Notes: generated by a model not told the origin, from the letters alone. 64,000 bases of DNA from Leptotrichia trevisanii DSM 22070 (GCF_000482505.1 NZ_AXVL01000006.1:30641-94640), one strand, 5' to 3'; positions 44,865 through 54,322 are shown, numbered from the stretch's first letter. Numbers and translations: made by a program.

Positions 44865-46781
44865 ATGAAAATATCAGATTTACTGATTAAAGATAGAATA
44901 AATCTGGATGTAAAATCTACAAATAAAGTAGATGTTATTAAAGAACTTGCAAAATTGCATGAAAAAACAGGTGTCTTAAATGACTATGACGGTTACGTTA
45001 AGGCGTTGATGGCAAGGGAAGAGCAAAGTTCGACTGGAATTGGGGAAGGAATCGCAATTCCACATGCGAAAACAGAATTTGTAAAAGAGCCTGCACTTGC
45101 TATGGGAAGAAAGCCTGAAGGAATCGACTATGATTCATTGGACGGAGAGCCTGCGACACTGTTCTTCATGATTGCAGCTCCAGATGGTGCGAACAACACT
45201 CATATCGAAACACTTGCAAGATTATCACAATTATTACTGGATGATGATTTTAAGGCGGCATTAGAAAATGCAAAAACTGCCGACGAAGTATTGGAAATCA
45301 TCAACAAGGCCGAGGCAGAAAAATTTGCAGAGGAAGAAAAGAAAGAAGCAGCGCCTGCACAGACTTCATCAGATGAAAACGCTCCTTACATAATCGCAGC
45401 AACAGCCTGCCCAACAGGAATTGCTCACACTTATATGGCGGCAGAAGCCCTGAAAAAAGCAGCTGACGAAATGGGAATAAACATAAAAGTTGAAACAAAC
45501 GGTGCCGACGGAAGAAAAAATGTCTTAACTGATGAAGATATTAAAAAAGCTACAGGTGTAATTTTAGCAATTAACAGAAATATTGAAGTTGACAGATTTG
45601 ATGGAAAACCATTAATTCAAGTAGAGGCAAAAGAAGGAATTAACAACGCAAAAGCATTAATTCAGCAAGTTTTAGATGGAAAAGCTCCTATTTTCCATGC
45701 AAGCGGTTCTTCTACAGCTTCTTCTGAATCATCTTCATCTGAGAAAAAAGGACTTTACAAACACTTATTAAGTGGAGTTTCATATATGCTTCCATTAGTA
45801 ATAAGTGGAGGTATCTTAATTGCATTAGCATTTTTAGTAGATACATTGTCTGGTAATGGTGGAGCTGGAGCAGAATATGGTTCTAAAGCACCACTAGCTA
45901 AAATGTTAAAAGATATTGGCGGACAAGCATTTGGATTATTTGTGCCAGTTTTAGCTGGATATATTGCTTATAGTATTAGTGAAAGAGCGGCACTTGCTGC
46001 AGGATTAGTAGCGGGAGCTATTGCCTCAGCTGGTGGTTCTGGATTTATCGGTGCGTTACTTGGTGGATTTTTAGCAGGATATGTTGTACGAGGTTTAGTA
46101 AAAGCATTATCTGGAATGCCAAGATCTTTAAGTGGATTAAAAATGATACTGTTATACCCAGTTTTATCAGTATTAATTACAGGTATAGCAATGGTACTTG
46201 TTATAAATCCTTTTGCAGCAATAATTAACAATGCTTTAAATACCTGGTTAAACGGAATGTCTGGTTCAAGCGCTGTTCTATTGGGTGCAGTTCTTGGCGG
46301 AATGATGGCTATTGATATGGGAGGCCCTGTAAATAAAGCAGCTTATGTATTTGGTTCTGGAACATTAGCAGCTACAATGACTTCAGGCGGAAGTTTACCA
46401 ATGGCAGCTGTTATGGCAGGCGGAATGGTTCCTCCAATCGCAATTGCATTAGCATCATCAATCTTTAAAAATAAATTTACAGCAGAAGAAAGAGAAGCTG
46501 GACTTACAAACTACATTATGGGATTCTCATTCATTACAGAAGGTGCAATTCCTTATGCGGCGGCAGATCCTACGAGAGTTATTCCAGCAAGTGTTATTGG
46601 TTCAGCAATTGCAGGAGCATTGACAGGTTTATTCAACATAAAAATACCCGCTCCACATGGCGGAATTTTAGTAATGGCATTGAGCAACAACTTCTTCCTA
46701 TATTTAATAGCAGTTATTATTGGAAGTATCGTAGCAGCTTTCGTATTGGGAACATTAAAACCTGTTGTAAAAAAAGACTAG
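44865..46781 (+). CDS. fruA: PTS fructose transporter subunit IIABC
   Basis: The fused permease imports fructose as fructose-1-phosphate. The IIA domain (1-150) carries the phospho-acceptor His67 in GIAIPHAKT. A Glu/Ala-rich linker leads to IIB (about 173-275) with Cys182 in ATACPTGIAHTY. A Ser-rich linker precedes the membrane IIC domain (about 300-638; about nine spans), with conserved GGPVNKAAYVFG and TEGAIPYAAADP. The order A-B-C fits Firmicutes/Fusobacteria FruA. It is paired with fruK and ends in a strong terminator. Confidence 0.95.
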   Translation: MKISDLLIKDRINLDVKSTNKVDVIKELAKLHEKTGVLNDYDGYVKALMAREEQSSTGIGEGIAIPHAKTEFVKEPALAMGRKPEGIDYDSLDGEPATLFFMIAAPDGANNTHIETLARLSQLLLDDDFKAALENAKTADEVLEIINKAEAEKFAEEEKKEAAPAQTSSDENAPYIIAATACPTGIAHTYMAAEALKKAADEMGINIKVETNGADGRKNVLTDEDIKKATGVILAINRNIEVDRFDGKPLIQVEAKEGINNAKALIQQVLDGKAPIFHASGSSTASSESSSSEKKGLYKHLLSGVSYMLPLVISGGILIALAFLVDTLSGNGGAGAEYGSKAPLAKMLKDIGGQAFGLFVPVLAGYIAYSISERAALAAGLVAGAIASAGGSGFIGALLGGFLAGYVVRGLVKALSGMPRSLSGLKMILLYPVLSVLITGIAMVLVINPFAAIINNALNTWLNGMSGSSAVLLGAVLGGMMAIDMGGPVNKAAYVFGSGTLAATMTSGGSLPMAAVMAGGMVPPIAIALASSIFKNKFTAEEREAGLTNYIMGFSFITEGAIPYAAADPTRVIPASVIGSAIAGALTGLFNIKIPAPHGGILVMALSNNFFLYLIAVIIGSIVAAFVLGTLKPVVKKD

Positions 46782-46806
46782 AATTTTAAATTTTATAACC
46801 AATAGC

Positions 46807-46858
46807 AAAAAACCGTCTTATTTGATTAATTCATTTAAAACGGTTTTTTCTTTTTTTC
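46807..46858 (+). terminator. Terminator of fruKA
   Basis: AAACCGT and ACGGTTT arms with a loop of about 22 nt, followed by TTTCTTTTTTT. Confidence 0.75.
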
Positions 46859-46877
46859 TCATTTTTAACCAACACCT

Positions 46878-48161
46878 TTATTGTATTGTCTTTTCCTCTT
46901 CATAATTTATTTCCAGAACTTCCTTAATTTCATTCCCAAAATAAATCATTTTCGCCTCATTTGATATTGCCTGTGTCAATTCAAAAACATTATTCTGTGT
47001 CAAAATCTTCTCTGCCACCTCAAAACTTTCCAGACTGTTTAAATGTGAATCAAATACCACTTCAATCATTGCTAGTCCATATCCTAAATTCGCAGATTTT
47101 TTTAAATATTTAAAATAATCATTCTGTAAACTTGTTTCTGTTTCAGAAAATTTTTGGCTTTGCAATTTTGAAAGTCTGTAAAAAGACTTATAATTCTCAT
47201 TTTTTGTAGATATTTCGTACCAGTTTATTGCATCGGAAAGATTGTTTTGGTGTTCACTGTATCTTCCAAGTTGATAAGAGGATTCTGCTCGTATTTGTTT
47301 TAGAAAATTATTTTTAAAAATCTTTTTTAGTTTTTCATATTTATCAAATTCTGCAGATTTTCCATAAAATTTAGCTAGTTCTATATTTCCATATTCATTA
47401 TATTCAATGGATTTTTTATAAAACTCCTCTGCTCTTTCGACTTCACCCAATTTCTCAAAATTTTTAGCATTTTCCACAAATTTTATATATTCCCTGCTCT
47501 TTTCATCCCCAAGCATACATTCAACATTGTATAAAATTTCTTTTGTCAAATACAAAATCTGGCTTTCATTCAGCAGTTTATTCTGAATTTCCCTTATTTT
47601 TTCAAAATCATTTCTCCAAAAATAATATTTTGCAAATTCATATAGATTTTTAGCACTTTCCTCATATTGTAACAAATAATAAAAATATCCATCTATTGCC
47701 CAGAAATTCTGTTCTCTAATAGCAAAATAAAACAGCTTCATAACAGACTGCTCAGAAAAATTAAAACTGGTAACATACCAATTTCTAGCCAAATTTATAT
47801 TTCCACTCTTTTCCTCTAACAACCCCAAACAATACCCAGCCTTCACAATCCCATTTTCAAACGCAATATACAAGTTGCTCTCCGCCTTGCTCAAATCCCC
47901 CTCACAAAAATAATAATACTTCCCAAGTTCGTAATACCCCATCCGATGAAGCCCCTTCATCTCTTCCAAAACACTTCTCGCCCTTTTAAATTCTCCCTTT
48001 TTTATAAAATCATTAACTTTTTTAACATTCTGATTGTACTCAAATACATTCCCCTCTTCATCTACCACACTTTTTGTCTTTCTTTCCAATTCCTCCAAAG
48101 TCCGAATATTCACCAAAATATTTCCAAGTCTTTGATTTATCCCTTTTAAATAATTTTTCAT
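46878..48161 (-). CDS. Cytoplasmic SEL1/TPR-repeat protein, 427 aa
   Basis: No signal peptide. Helical-pair repeats run through the whole length: YELGKYYYFCEGDLSKAESNLYIAFENGIVKAGYCLGLLEEKSGNINLARNWY and SSYQLGRYSEHQNNLSDAINWYEIST match SEL1/TPR consensus positions. An acidic end closes the protein. Likely a protein-protein interaction scaffold; the partner is unknown. It is a lone gene convergent with fruA, and the fruA terminator lies just downstream of its stop. Confidence 0.78.
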   Translation of the reverse strand: MKNYLKGINQRLGNILVNIRTLEELERKTKSVVDEEGNVFEYNQNVKKVNDFIKKGEFKRARSVLEEMKGLHRMGYYELGKYYYFCEGDLSKAESNLYIAFENGIVKAGYCLGLLEEKSGNINLARNWYVTSFNFSEQSVMKLFYFAIREQNFWAIDGYFYYLLQYEESAKNLYEFAKYYFWRNDFEKIREIQNKLLNESQILYLTKEILYNVECMLGDEKSREYIKFVENAKNFEKLGEVERAEEFYKKSIEYNEYGNIELAKFYGKSAEFDKYEKLKKIFKNNFLKQIRAESSYQLGRYSEHQNNLSDAINWYEISTKNENYKSFYRLSKLQSQKFSETETSLQNDYFKYLKKSANLGYGLAMIEVVFDSHLNSLESFEVAEKILTQNNVFELTQAISNEAKMIYFGNEIKEVLEINYEEEKTIQ

Positions 48162-48299
48162 CTTACTATTTCCCCCATCTTTTATTTACTTATTTTTTTC
48201 TATTATATCATATTTTTTAAAAAATTTATTCTTAAGCATTATTTCTATTTAAAATATATCAAGTTATGATTACTAATAAATAATTTTTAAATTTTTTTC

Positions 48300-48395
48300 T
48301 TTATTTAGTTTTCGCAGGAATGCTCATTGTCACAAATCCTCCACCTACGTCTAGACTATGGCTTTTATTTAAATTTACAATGACTTTATAAAATG
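48300..48395 (-). pseudogene. Possible remnant of a C-terminal coding segment
   Basis: On the minus strand a short frame reads through NLNKSHSLDVGGGFVTMSIP and ends AKTK-stop. It is notably GC-richer than the flanking AT-rich spacer and has no start or ribosome site. The parent gene is not recognised. It could be chance; it is the only structured piece of 48162-48400. Confidence 0.3.
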
Positions 48396-48409
48396 AAAAG
48401 AATTTTTAT

Positions 48410-48465
48410 TATACTAAACCTCATTTTAATAATGAATTTATTACAAACTTTTCTAATAAAGTATA
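48410..48465 (+). repeat. Dispersed repeat R2, second copy
   Basis: TTATACTAAACCTCATTTTA continuing to ACAAACTTTTCTAATAAA matches, in reverse complement, the right arm at 8069-8120 (about 80% by eye over 55 nt). A partner arm is only partly visible at 48490-48512. Confidence 0.55.
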
Positions 48466-48534
48466 TAAGCCTAATATTTTTAAGCAATTCTAAGATATAA
48501 TTCTCATTTTTTAAAGAAAAACTAGTCAGAGATG

Positions 48535-48560
48535 CAAGGGAAAGGCGTTTATTTCCCTTG
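48535..48560 (-). terminator. Hairpin directly after the ybaN-like gene
   Basis: CAAGGGAAA and TTTCCCTTG form a perfect 9-bp stem with an 8-nt loop, 2 nt after the stop codon; there is no T tail on the minus strand, so it may be a 3'-end stabiliser. Confidence 0.5.
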
Positions 48561-48562
48561 TT

Positions 48563-48922
48563 TTAAAATTTTGTTTTTATTTTAAAAATAAAATAATAAT
48601 ATTTAAAAACTTCCAGCAAAACAAATATGCCTCTTACATAAGGATTACTAAATTTAATTATTGGAAATAGCATCATTCCGCTTGAAAAAAGTAATATTCC
48701 TATTTTGGCTTTTAAACTCATACTTCTGTTTTTTTCAAAGTCTTCCAGATGGTTTTTATACAGCTTTGTTGATTTGAACCATCTGTCAAATCGCCTCGAG
48801 CCCTTTGCAAAGCAGAAGCTAGCTAATAATAAAAATGGTGTCGTCGGCAACCCTGGCAGAAAAGCTCCTATAAATCCCAGTGTTACTGCCAGTAATCCTG
48901 CAATTACATAAATTATTTTCAC
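48563..48922 (-). CDS. Inner-membrane protein, YbaN/DUF454 family
   Basis: 119 aa with the DUF454 pattern: LGFIGAFLPGLPTTPFLLLASFCFAKGSRRFDRWFKSTKLYKNHLEDFEKNRSMSLKAKI. The LPGLPTTPFLLLAA-type motif and the SxRFxxWLxxHxxxGxxI segment are conserved. Three or four membrane helices. The function is unknown; the family often sits next to haem-related genes (E. coli ybaN beside priC, others beside hem genes), and here it is 30 nt after a flavodoxin of a haem operon. Confidence 0.85.
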   Translation of the reverse strand: MKIIYVIAGLLAVTLGFIGAFLPGLPTTPFLLLASFCFAKGSRRFDRWFKSTKLYKNHLEDFEKNRSMSLKAKIGILLFSSGMMLFPIIKFSNPYVRGIFVLLEVFKYYYFIFKIKTKF

Positions 48923-48952
48923 AATTTATCCCCCTTATTTTTATTCTTAATT

Positions 48953-49468
48953 TTACAATCCTCCAAATATTCTCTTAGCATTTTCAATATCCTTTTCGTC
49001 TGGATGTTTTACCGCTTCTGCCCATCTGGTTTCTCTTTCTGGAGTTGCTGCAAAAGGCCCTACTATACCCTGTTTTGTCATTTCACGGAATTTATTTATT
49101 AGATTAGGATCAATCGCACCTTGACATACAAATATTTTTTCTACAATGTTTCCATTTTTTTCCAATGATTTTTTTATTTCCTGAAAGCAGTTTTTCGCCC
49201 TGTCTGTTTCTGGATTTCCACCCATTGTTACAAAAAGTCCTAGTTTTTTATTTTTTAGCTTAGTCAAAAACTCTTTGGCTTTTTCATCAATCTCTCCCTT
49301 GTCAATCCAGCCACCAATAATAATTTTGTCAAATTTATTGAAATTTACTTTATTTATTTCATTCACATCCACTATTTTTTTATCTGTATCCTTTAAAGCT
49401 GAAAAAATGGCATCAGCTATTTTTCTTGTGTTTCCTGTTGATGTGGAAAAGACTACTAGGCTTGACAT
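48953..49468 (-). CDS. Flavodoxin-family protein of the haem-degradation operon
   Basis: FMN-binding flavodoxin fold: the phosphate loop is FSTSTGNTRKIADAIF (residues 7-22) and IIIGGWIDKGEID and VTMGGNPETDRAKN form the other FMN loops. At 171 aa it is longer than short-chain electron-transfer flavodoxins. Position right after HutW matches HmuF of Fusobacterium nucleatum, reported to reduce the anaerobilin product and move haem (established knowledge, recalled). The start lies inside the end of hutW (56-nt overlap) with GGAGG 8 nt upstream, so the two are coupled. Confidence 0.83.
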   Translation of the reverse strand: MSSLVVFSTSTGNTRKIADAIFSALKDTDKKIVDVNEINKVNFNKFDKIIIGGWIDKGEIDEKAKEFLTKLKNKKLGLFVTMGGNPETDRAKNCFQEIKKSLEKNGNIVEKIFVCQGAIDPNLINKFREMTKQGIVGPFAATPERETRWAEAVKHPDEKDIENAKRIFGGL

Positions 49469-50777
49469 CCTTTACACCTCCTAAACATTTTTTTAATATT
49501 GTTGCACTTATGTTGTTTCCCCAGAAAATTCCTTCTGGCGTGAGTTCTGTGTAAGTTTCATGAATTTTCAAGTATCCTTTTTTTTCAAAATTTTCAAAAA
49601 TCTTATAAATTTCATCAAACATTTCATCGGAAACATATTCTTTTAATTTGTCAAAATAAACTTTCGGATACTGTAAAAGTCCACTTATTCGTTTCATCTT
49701 CAGTTCATTTTCATCTGAAGAAATTGCATAAAATGCCTTGTCCTGACTTAATCTAAAAATTTCAAAATTATCAATTTTCCCGCCTGCACCTACTCCAATC
49801 GGCAGAATATCCTTCCCTTGATGTGTATTTCTTATATATCTATACTCATCTCTTCCTTTTCTGATAATTTTTGTATGCTCCATCACTTCATATTCTCCAC
49901 TTTCAAGCATACTTTTGAGAAAAGCATCATGCAGTTCAAAGTCTTTTTTCAGTTCATAATTCAACTCCAATGTGTTATTTCGTATATCCTTAGACATTTG
50001 AGAGCCTTCATAAATCATAAGCGAATAAAAACTTGTGCTATCTATTTTGAGATCCTTCACGATTCTCGCATCTTCCAGCACTTCCTCAACCGTTTCATCG
50101 GGATAATTGTAAATTATATCAGTACAAACCATTCCACTAAAACTCTCTTTAAGATTTTTCAGTCTTTTTACAGTTTCTTCCTTTGAAAAAGTCCTGTTTA
50201 GAATCTTCCTTCCTCTGTCAGAAAAAGTCTGAATTCCAACACTTAGCCGATTTACTCGGCCTTTTTCCAGAACTTTTATTTTTTTTGGATTTAAGTTGTG
50301 CAATGTTGTTTCAAATGTAAATTCACAGTCGTCTGTTAACGTAAAGTTATTATTTATAGCCTTTAAAATTCGTTCCAGCTGGTGTTCCTTATAAATAGTC
50401 GGTGTTCCACCACCAAAGAAAATTACATTTATTTTTTTACTTTTCATATAAGGTGTCTTTCCGTATTTTTCAAATTCTGAAACAAGAAAATTTGTGTAAT
50501 CTTCCAAATCATTGTCAATCTGCTTTCGGTTCAAGTTGCAAAATGAACAGATTTTATCGCAGTATGGAGTATGGACGTAAATTGTTCCAAGTTCATTTTC
50601 CGCAGGTTTCTGCATTCTTTCCAGCAGTTCCGCTTCTGTTCCAAATTTCTTATTTTTCCTGAAATAATCCGATACAATTCCCGCCGAATCATTATGTGAC
50701 TTAAATCTTTTTGGGAAAATTCCCTGCTCCTCCAAATTTGGCTCTGAAATTTCACCTTTTCGCATTTCCTTTGGCAT
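49413..50777 (-). CDS. hutW: Anaerobic haem-degrading radical SAM methyltransferase (HutW/ChuW family)
   Basis: It opens the haem ring without oxygen and releases iron, giving a linear tetrapyrrole. The 4Fe-4S motif is CDKICSFC (Cys73, Cys77, Cys80; CX3CX2C), followed by HemN-like VIFFGGGTPTIY (SAM glycine motif), SVGIQTFSDRGRKILNR and DIIYNYPDETVEEV. The C-terminal winged-helix/HemN_C region (ISGLLQYPKVYFDKLKEYVSDEM) follows. HemW is excluded by position and by the long N-terminal extension. It lies 6 nt after the HugZ-like gene and overlaps the flavodoxin. The family role is well established; activity here is inferred. Confidence 0.88.
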   Translation of the reverse strand: MPKEMRKGEISEPNLEEQGIFPKRFKSHNDSAGIVSDYFRKNKKFGTEAELLERMQKPAENELGTIYVHTPYCDKICSFCNLNRKQIDNDLEDYTNFLVSEFEKYGKTPYMKSKKINVIFFGGGTPTIYKEHQLERILKAINNNFTLTDDCEFTFETTLHNLNPKKIKVLEKGRVNRLSVGIQTFSDRGRKILNRTFSKEETVKRLKNLKESFSGMVCTDIIYNYPDETVEEVLEDARIVKDLKIDSTSFYSLMIYEGSQMSKDIRNNTLELNYELKKDFELHDAFLKSMLESGEYEVMEHTKIIRKGRDEYRYIRNTHQGKDILPIGVGAGGKIDNFEIFRLSQDKAFYAISSDENELKMKRISGLLQYPKVYFDKLKEYVSDEMFDEIYKIFENFEKKGYLKIHETYTELTPEGIFWGNNISATILKKCLGGVKDVKPSSLFHINRKHKKNS

Positions 50778-50783
50778 TTCTTT

Positions 50784-51563
50784 TCAGCTGTTTTCCGTTG
50801 CTCCCAGCGTAACTTCCACAACTCTTCTGTCCTTTGTGATGTCAAAAGCCTGTCTAGGTCCTTTCACATATCTTCCACTTGCCAATTTTGCTCTTACCAA
50901 GTGAAAAACTGGCACGTTTCTAGTCATTTGTATTGAAAAGTCATTTTTCTGAAATTCGTCCAAAATTTCATTATAGTAATCATTTTTTTCTAAAAATTGA
51001 ATTTCTGCATTATATGTAACTCTTTGTCGCATTGACGGCACCATTGCCTGTCCTTCATCCTGAATAAACAGCAAACTTGCTTTCCCATTTTTCTTAAAAT
51101 TTTCAAAATATGCTTCTGTTTCATTAACATATAAGTAACTGTCCCCGTGATACTTAAAAAATGGTGCATAACTTGCATTCGGCTCTCCTTCTTCCGACAC
51201 AGTTCCAATTATAACTGATTTAAAGTTTCCAATAAAATCACTTATTTCCATTTTCATTTTTTCTTCTTCTTGATGCCCTTTATCCTTATAATGCTCAGGT
51301 GCAGGTACATTCAAGGCTCTTCTTGCAATCTTTGCCATCTTTATCATTTCCAAATGAATCCCTTTAAAATCAGTCTTTTTCGTAAATTCAATCTGAACTC
51401 TCTCATTCCCGTTTACAAGTAAAGTCATCCCCTCTTCATTCACATCAATCAGCTTTGCTTCCTTCACATCTTCTCTCTTACAAAAATGCCTTACATACAA
51501 AGGCAAAACATCTTCATGATCGTTATTCATGTGATCCAAAATTCTTTCTATGCTTATATCCAT
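50784..51563 (-). CDS. HugZ/HutZ-like haem utilisation protein
   Basis: N-terminal DUF2470 domain (ILDHMNNDHEDVLPLYVRHFC) plus a split-barrel FMN-binding-type domain (NFKSVIIGTVSEEGEPNASYAPFFKYHGDSYLYVNETEAYFENFKKNGKASLLFI). FHLVRAKLASGRYVKGPRQAFDIT carries the C-terminal conserved portion, where HugZ has a haem-contacting histidine. Such proteins bind or degrade haem, and here pair with HutW as in other anaerobes. ATG at 51563 has GGAG 8 nt upstream; a GTG three codons earlier overlaps that site. Confidence 0.85.
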   Translation of the reverse strand: MDISIERILDHMNNDHEDVLPLYVRHFCKREDVKEAKLIDVNEEGMTLLVNGNERVQIEFTKKTDFKGIHLEMIKMAKIARRALNVPAPEHYKDKGHQEEEKMKMEISDFIGNFKSVIIGTVSEEGEPNASYAPFFKYHGDSYLYVNETEAYFENFKKNGKASLLFIQDEGQAMVPSMRQRVTYNAEIQFLEKNDYYNEILDEFQKNDFSIQMTRNVPVFHLVRAKLASGRYVKGPRQAFDITKDRRVVEVTLGATENS

Positions 51564-51609
51564 TTTTTTCACTCCTTCTATTTTGATTTAATAAATTATC
51601 CTCAAATTC

Positions 51610-52473
51610 TTACTTTGCAACCGCTTTTGCAATTTCTTCAATCTGATCAATAGTTCTTGGCGAACCTCTTAAAATTTGTGATGAATTTACAACAATAAAT
51701 TTGCTGTTTTTTATTGCATTCACATTTTTTAACTGTGGATTTGTAGCCACAATTTGAGATGGATTTGGTAATAATGTAATTATGATGTCTGGATTTTCCT
51801 TTATTATAAATTCAGGCGTTACAATCGGATTTCTCCCCTTCTGATTTTCTGCGATATTCTTAATATTCAGCAATTTCATTATGTCATTTGGTAAATTATC
51901 GTTTCCAAACACCATAAGCGGGGAAACTGACATAACAAACAGTCCTTTTTTATTACCAGTTGCTATCTTTTTAATTTCTTCCAGCTTTGCTTTTTTTTCA
52001 GCGATTATTTTATTTGCTTCATTTTCTTTCCCAAGCATTTTTGCCACTTCCAGAAAATTGGTAAATATTTCTTCTATCGAATTTGCCTGAACTCTTTTTG
52101 TCTCAATATTATTTGATTTAAGCCCATTATTCAACTCTTCGCCTGTAAGGGCTGACATTATAACCAGATCAGGCTTTAGGGCTATTATTTTTTCAAGCGA
52201 CGGCTTCATAAAAGTTCCCACACTCTCAAGTTTTGCAACCTTTTCTTCAGGCCATACCTTTGAACGCTCCAAATTGGCAACTCCCACGATTTTATCTTCT
52301 GCTCCAAGCATATAAATCATTTCAACAGTCGCAGGATCCAGCACAACAATCCTATTATATTTTTTATTTTCCCTCTTTTTACCATTTTCAGCATTTTTCT
52401 TTGAACAAGAAATCACAAATATTGAAATAACTAGCAATGCAAAATAAAAAGAGTTTTTTATTATTTTTTTCAT
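51610..52473 (-). CDS. Haem/iron-siderophore ABC transporter binding lipoprotein
   Basis: Cluster A-III (BtuF/FhuD/HmuT-type) binding protein. The lipobox is ISCSKK with acylated Cys at residue 23. RIVVLDPATVEMIYMLGAEDKIVGVANLERS is the family N-terminal lobe, GTFMKPSLEKIIALKPDLVIMS the linker helix, and FIIKENPDIIITLLPNPSQ the C-lobe. The ATG at 52473 gives a clean signal peptide. Haem as ligand is inferred from the downstream HugZ-HutW-flavodoxin genes; a siderophore or cobalamin cannot be excluded. Confidence 0.85.
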   Translation of the reverse strand: MKKIIKNSFYFALLVISIFVISCSKKNAENGKKRENKKYNRIVVLDPATVEMIYMLGAEDKIVGVANLERSKVWPEEKVAKLESVGTFMKPSLEKIIALKPDLVIMSALTGEELNNGLKSNNIETKRVQANSIEEIFTNFLEVAKMLGKENEANKIIAEKKAKLEEIKKIATGNKKGLFVMSVSPLMVFGNDNLPNDIMKLLNIKNIAENQKGRNPIVTPEFIIKENPDIIITLLPNPSQIVATNPQLKNVNAIKNSKFIVVNSSQILRGSPRTIDQIEEIAKAVAK

Positions 52474-52491
52474 TTTCTCCATCCTTTCCTA

Positions 52492-53301
52492 TTAAATTTT
52501 TTTAGGTATTACATACAAAAGTTCATTATTTTCCACAATCTCACATTCAAATCCATAAATTTCAGAAAAAACTTCCTTTTTGTAAAGCTCCTTTGGACTC
52601 CCTGAATATGCAATTTTTCCATCCTTTAAAAACATCACATTATCACAGTACATCGAAGCCAGATTCAGATCGTGTAAAACCATAACAGCCGTAATCTTTT
52701 TCTCCTTCACAAAATCCGATGTAAGCTTCATAATTTCAAGAGCATAATTCATATCCAATGCAGAAGTCGGCTCATCCAGTAGAATAATCCTCGTTTCCTG
52801 CACTAATGCCCTTGCCAGCAAAGCACGCTGAAATTCTCCACCTGAAAGTGAAAAAATCGATCTGTCCCTAAATTTTTCAAGTTGCAACTTTTCCAAAATC
52901 TCATTTACCTTCCGCTCATCTTCTTTATCAAAACCAATCCACTTATTCTTAATATGTGGCGTACGTCCCATATAAACCATTTCAATTACACTTATCGGCA
53001 TATTCAAAGCTGACTTTTGAGGAACAAAACTTATTATTTTTGCCATTTCCTTAGGACTATACAAACTGATATTTTTGTCATAAATCTCAATATTCCCCGT
53101 TTCTATCGGAAAATATTTCAAAACCATTTTCAAAAGTGTCGATTTTCCACTCCCATTTGCACCAAGAATCCCGACAAATTCACCTTTTTTTATATTTATA
53201 TTTAATCCATCAATTATCTTTTTTTGGGAATTATCATAGCTAAAACTTACATTTTTTATCGAAATTTCTGAATTATTATTTCCACTACTCATCCTATCCA
53301 T
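52492..53301 (-). CDS. ABC transporter ATPase (haem/FecE type)
   Basis: Walker A GANGSGKST (47-55), signature SLSGGEFQRALLARALV, Walker B RIILLDEPTSALD and H-loop VMVLHDLNLASMYCDNV. The FecE/HmuV/BtuD-type Q-loop region is IISFVPQKSALNMPISVIEMVYMGRTPH. Its ATG (AAGGA 6 nt upstream) lies inside the end of the permease gene, an 8-nt overlap. It powers import through the permease. Confidence 0.92.
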   Translation of the reverse strand: MDRMSSGNNNSEISIKNVSFSYDNSQKKIIDGLNINIKKGEFVGILGANGSGKSTLLKMVLKYFPIETGNIEIYDKNISLYSPKEMAKIISFVPQKSALNMPISVIEMVYMGRTPHIKNKWIGFDKEDERKVNEILEKLQLEKFRDRSIFSLSGGEFQRALLARALVQETRIILLDEPTSALDMNYALEIMKLTSDFVKEKKITAVMVLHDLNLASMYCDNVMFLKDGKIAYSGSPKELYKKEVFSEIYGFECEIVENNELLYVIPKKI

Positions 53302-54322
53302 CTTTTTTCCTTCTTATCGCCAAATATAGAAAAAATGGTGCTCCAAAAAATGAAGTTACCACTCCTATCGGAATTTCCGTCGGTGCCAAAATTGTACGTC
53401 CAATCGTATCACAAATCAGCAAAAACAGCCCTCCACCCAATGTTGCTAAAGGCAGTAACCTAGTATTACTTCCACTTTTTAGCACAAGCCTTACCGTATG
53501 TGGTGCAATCAGCCCAACAAATCCTATCATTCCAGTAAATGCCACAGAAAAGCCAACAATCAGTGCCGAAACAATCAATAAATTCCTTTTTAGCCCATCC
53601 ACGTTCACTCCAAGCGAATGTGCCTCTTCATCCCCACTCATCAGTAAATCCATCTCATATCTTTTCAAATAAAAATAAACAACAGAAACTACAAGAGGTA
53701 TCATAAGAACTCCGATTTTCAGCCAAGAAGCACTTCCCATATATCCCATCATCCATGTTACTATTCTAAAAGAATCCTGCCCAATCAAATACATACTGAA
53801 CGACGTAAATGCCCCTAAAAAAGATGAAATCGCAATCCCAACAATTAGAAGCACCGCCACATCCGTCCTAGTCCTGCTTCTTGAAATCCTAAAAATTATC
53901 AATGCCACGATAACCGATACAATAAACCCACAAATTCCATACATAACATCAGGAAAATTAAGGACATACGCAATAACAGCTCCAAGCGTAGCACTAGCCG
54001 AAATACCAATTATATAAGGATCCGCCAATGGATTCTGAAAAACCGACTGCACAACTGTCCCCGAACTAGCCAGCAGCATCCCAATCAATACCGCCATAAT
54101 AATTCTCGGAAACCTCACATCAATTATTATTGATTTCATCGATTCATCCCCCATTTTCCCACCTAAAAGACTCCTAAATATATCTTTTGCCGAAATATCC
54201 ACAGTTCCTATTTTCAAAGACAAAAATGCCACTACAATTATAAAAATTGTTATTCCAGAATACATTTTCCACGTATTACTATCACGCTTTTTACATTTTA
54301 CTTTTCTACTTTCAATTTCCAT
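53294..54322 (-). CDS. ABC transporter permease (FecCD/HmuU type)
   Basis: Inner-membrane permease of the BtuC/FecCD family, about ten spans. GTVVQSVFQNPLADPYIIGISASATLGAV is the near-invariant FecCD motif, followed by FTGMIGFVGLIAPHTVRLVLKSGSNTRLLPLATLGGGLFLLICDTIGRTI. The length of 342 aa is normal. It is separated from the TonB receptor by 603 nt holding repeat R3 and a terminator. Confidence 0.93.
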   Translation of the reverse strand: MEIESRKVKCKKRDSNTWKMYSGITIFIIVVAFLSLKIGTVDISAKDIFRSLLGGKMGDESMKSIIIDVRFPRIIMAVLIGMLLASSGTVVQSVFQNPLADPYIIGISASATLGAVIAYVLNFPDVMYGICGFIVSVIVALIIFRISRSRTRTDVAVLLIVGIAISSFLGAFTSFSMYLIGQDSFRIVTWMMGYMGSASWLKIGVLMIPLVVSVVYFYLKRYEMDLLMSGDEEAHSLGVNVDGLKRNLLIVSALIVGFSVAFTGMIGFVGLIAPHTVRLVLKSGSNTRLLPLATLGGGLFLLICDTIGRTILAPTEIPIGVVTSFFGAPFFLYLAIRRKKDG

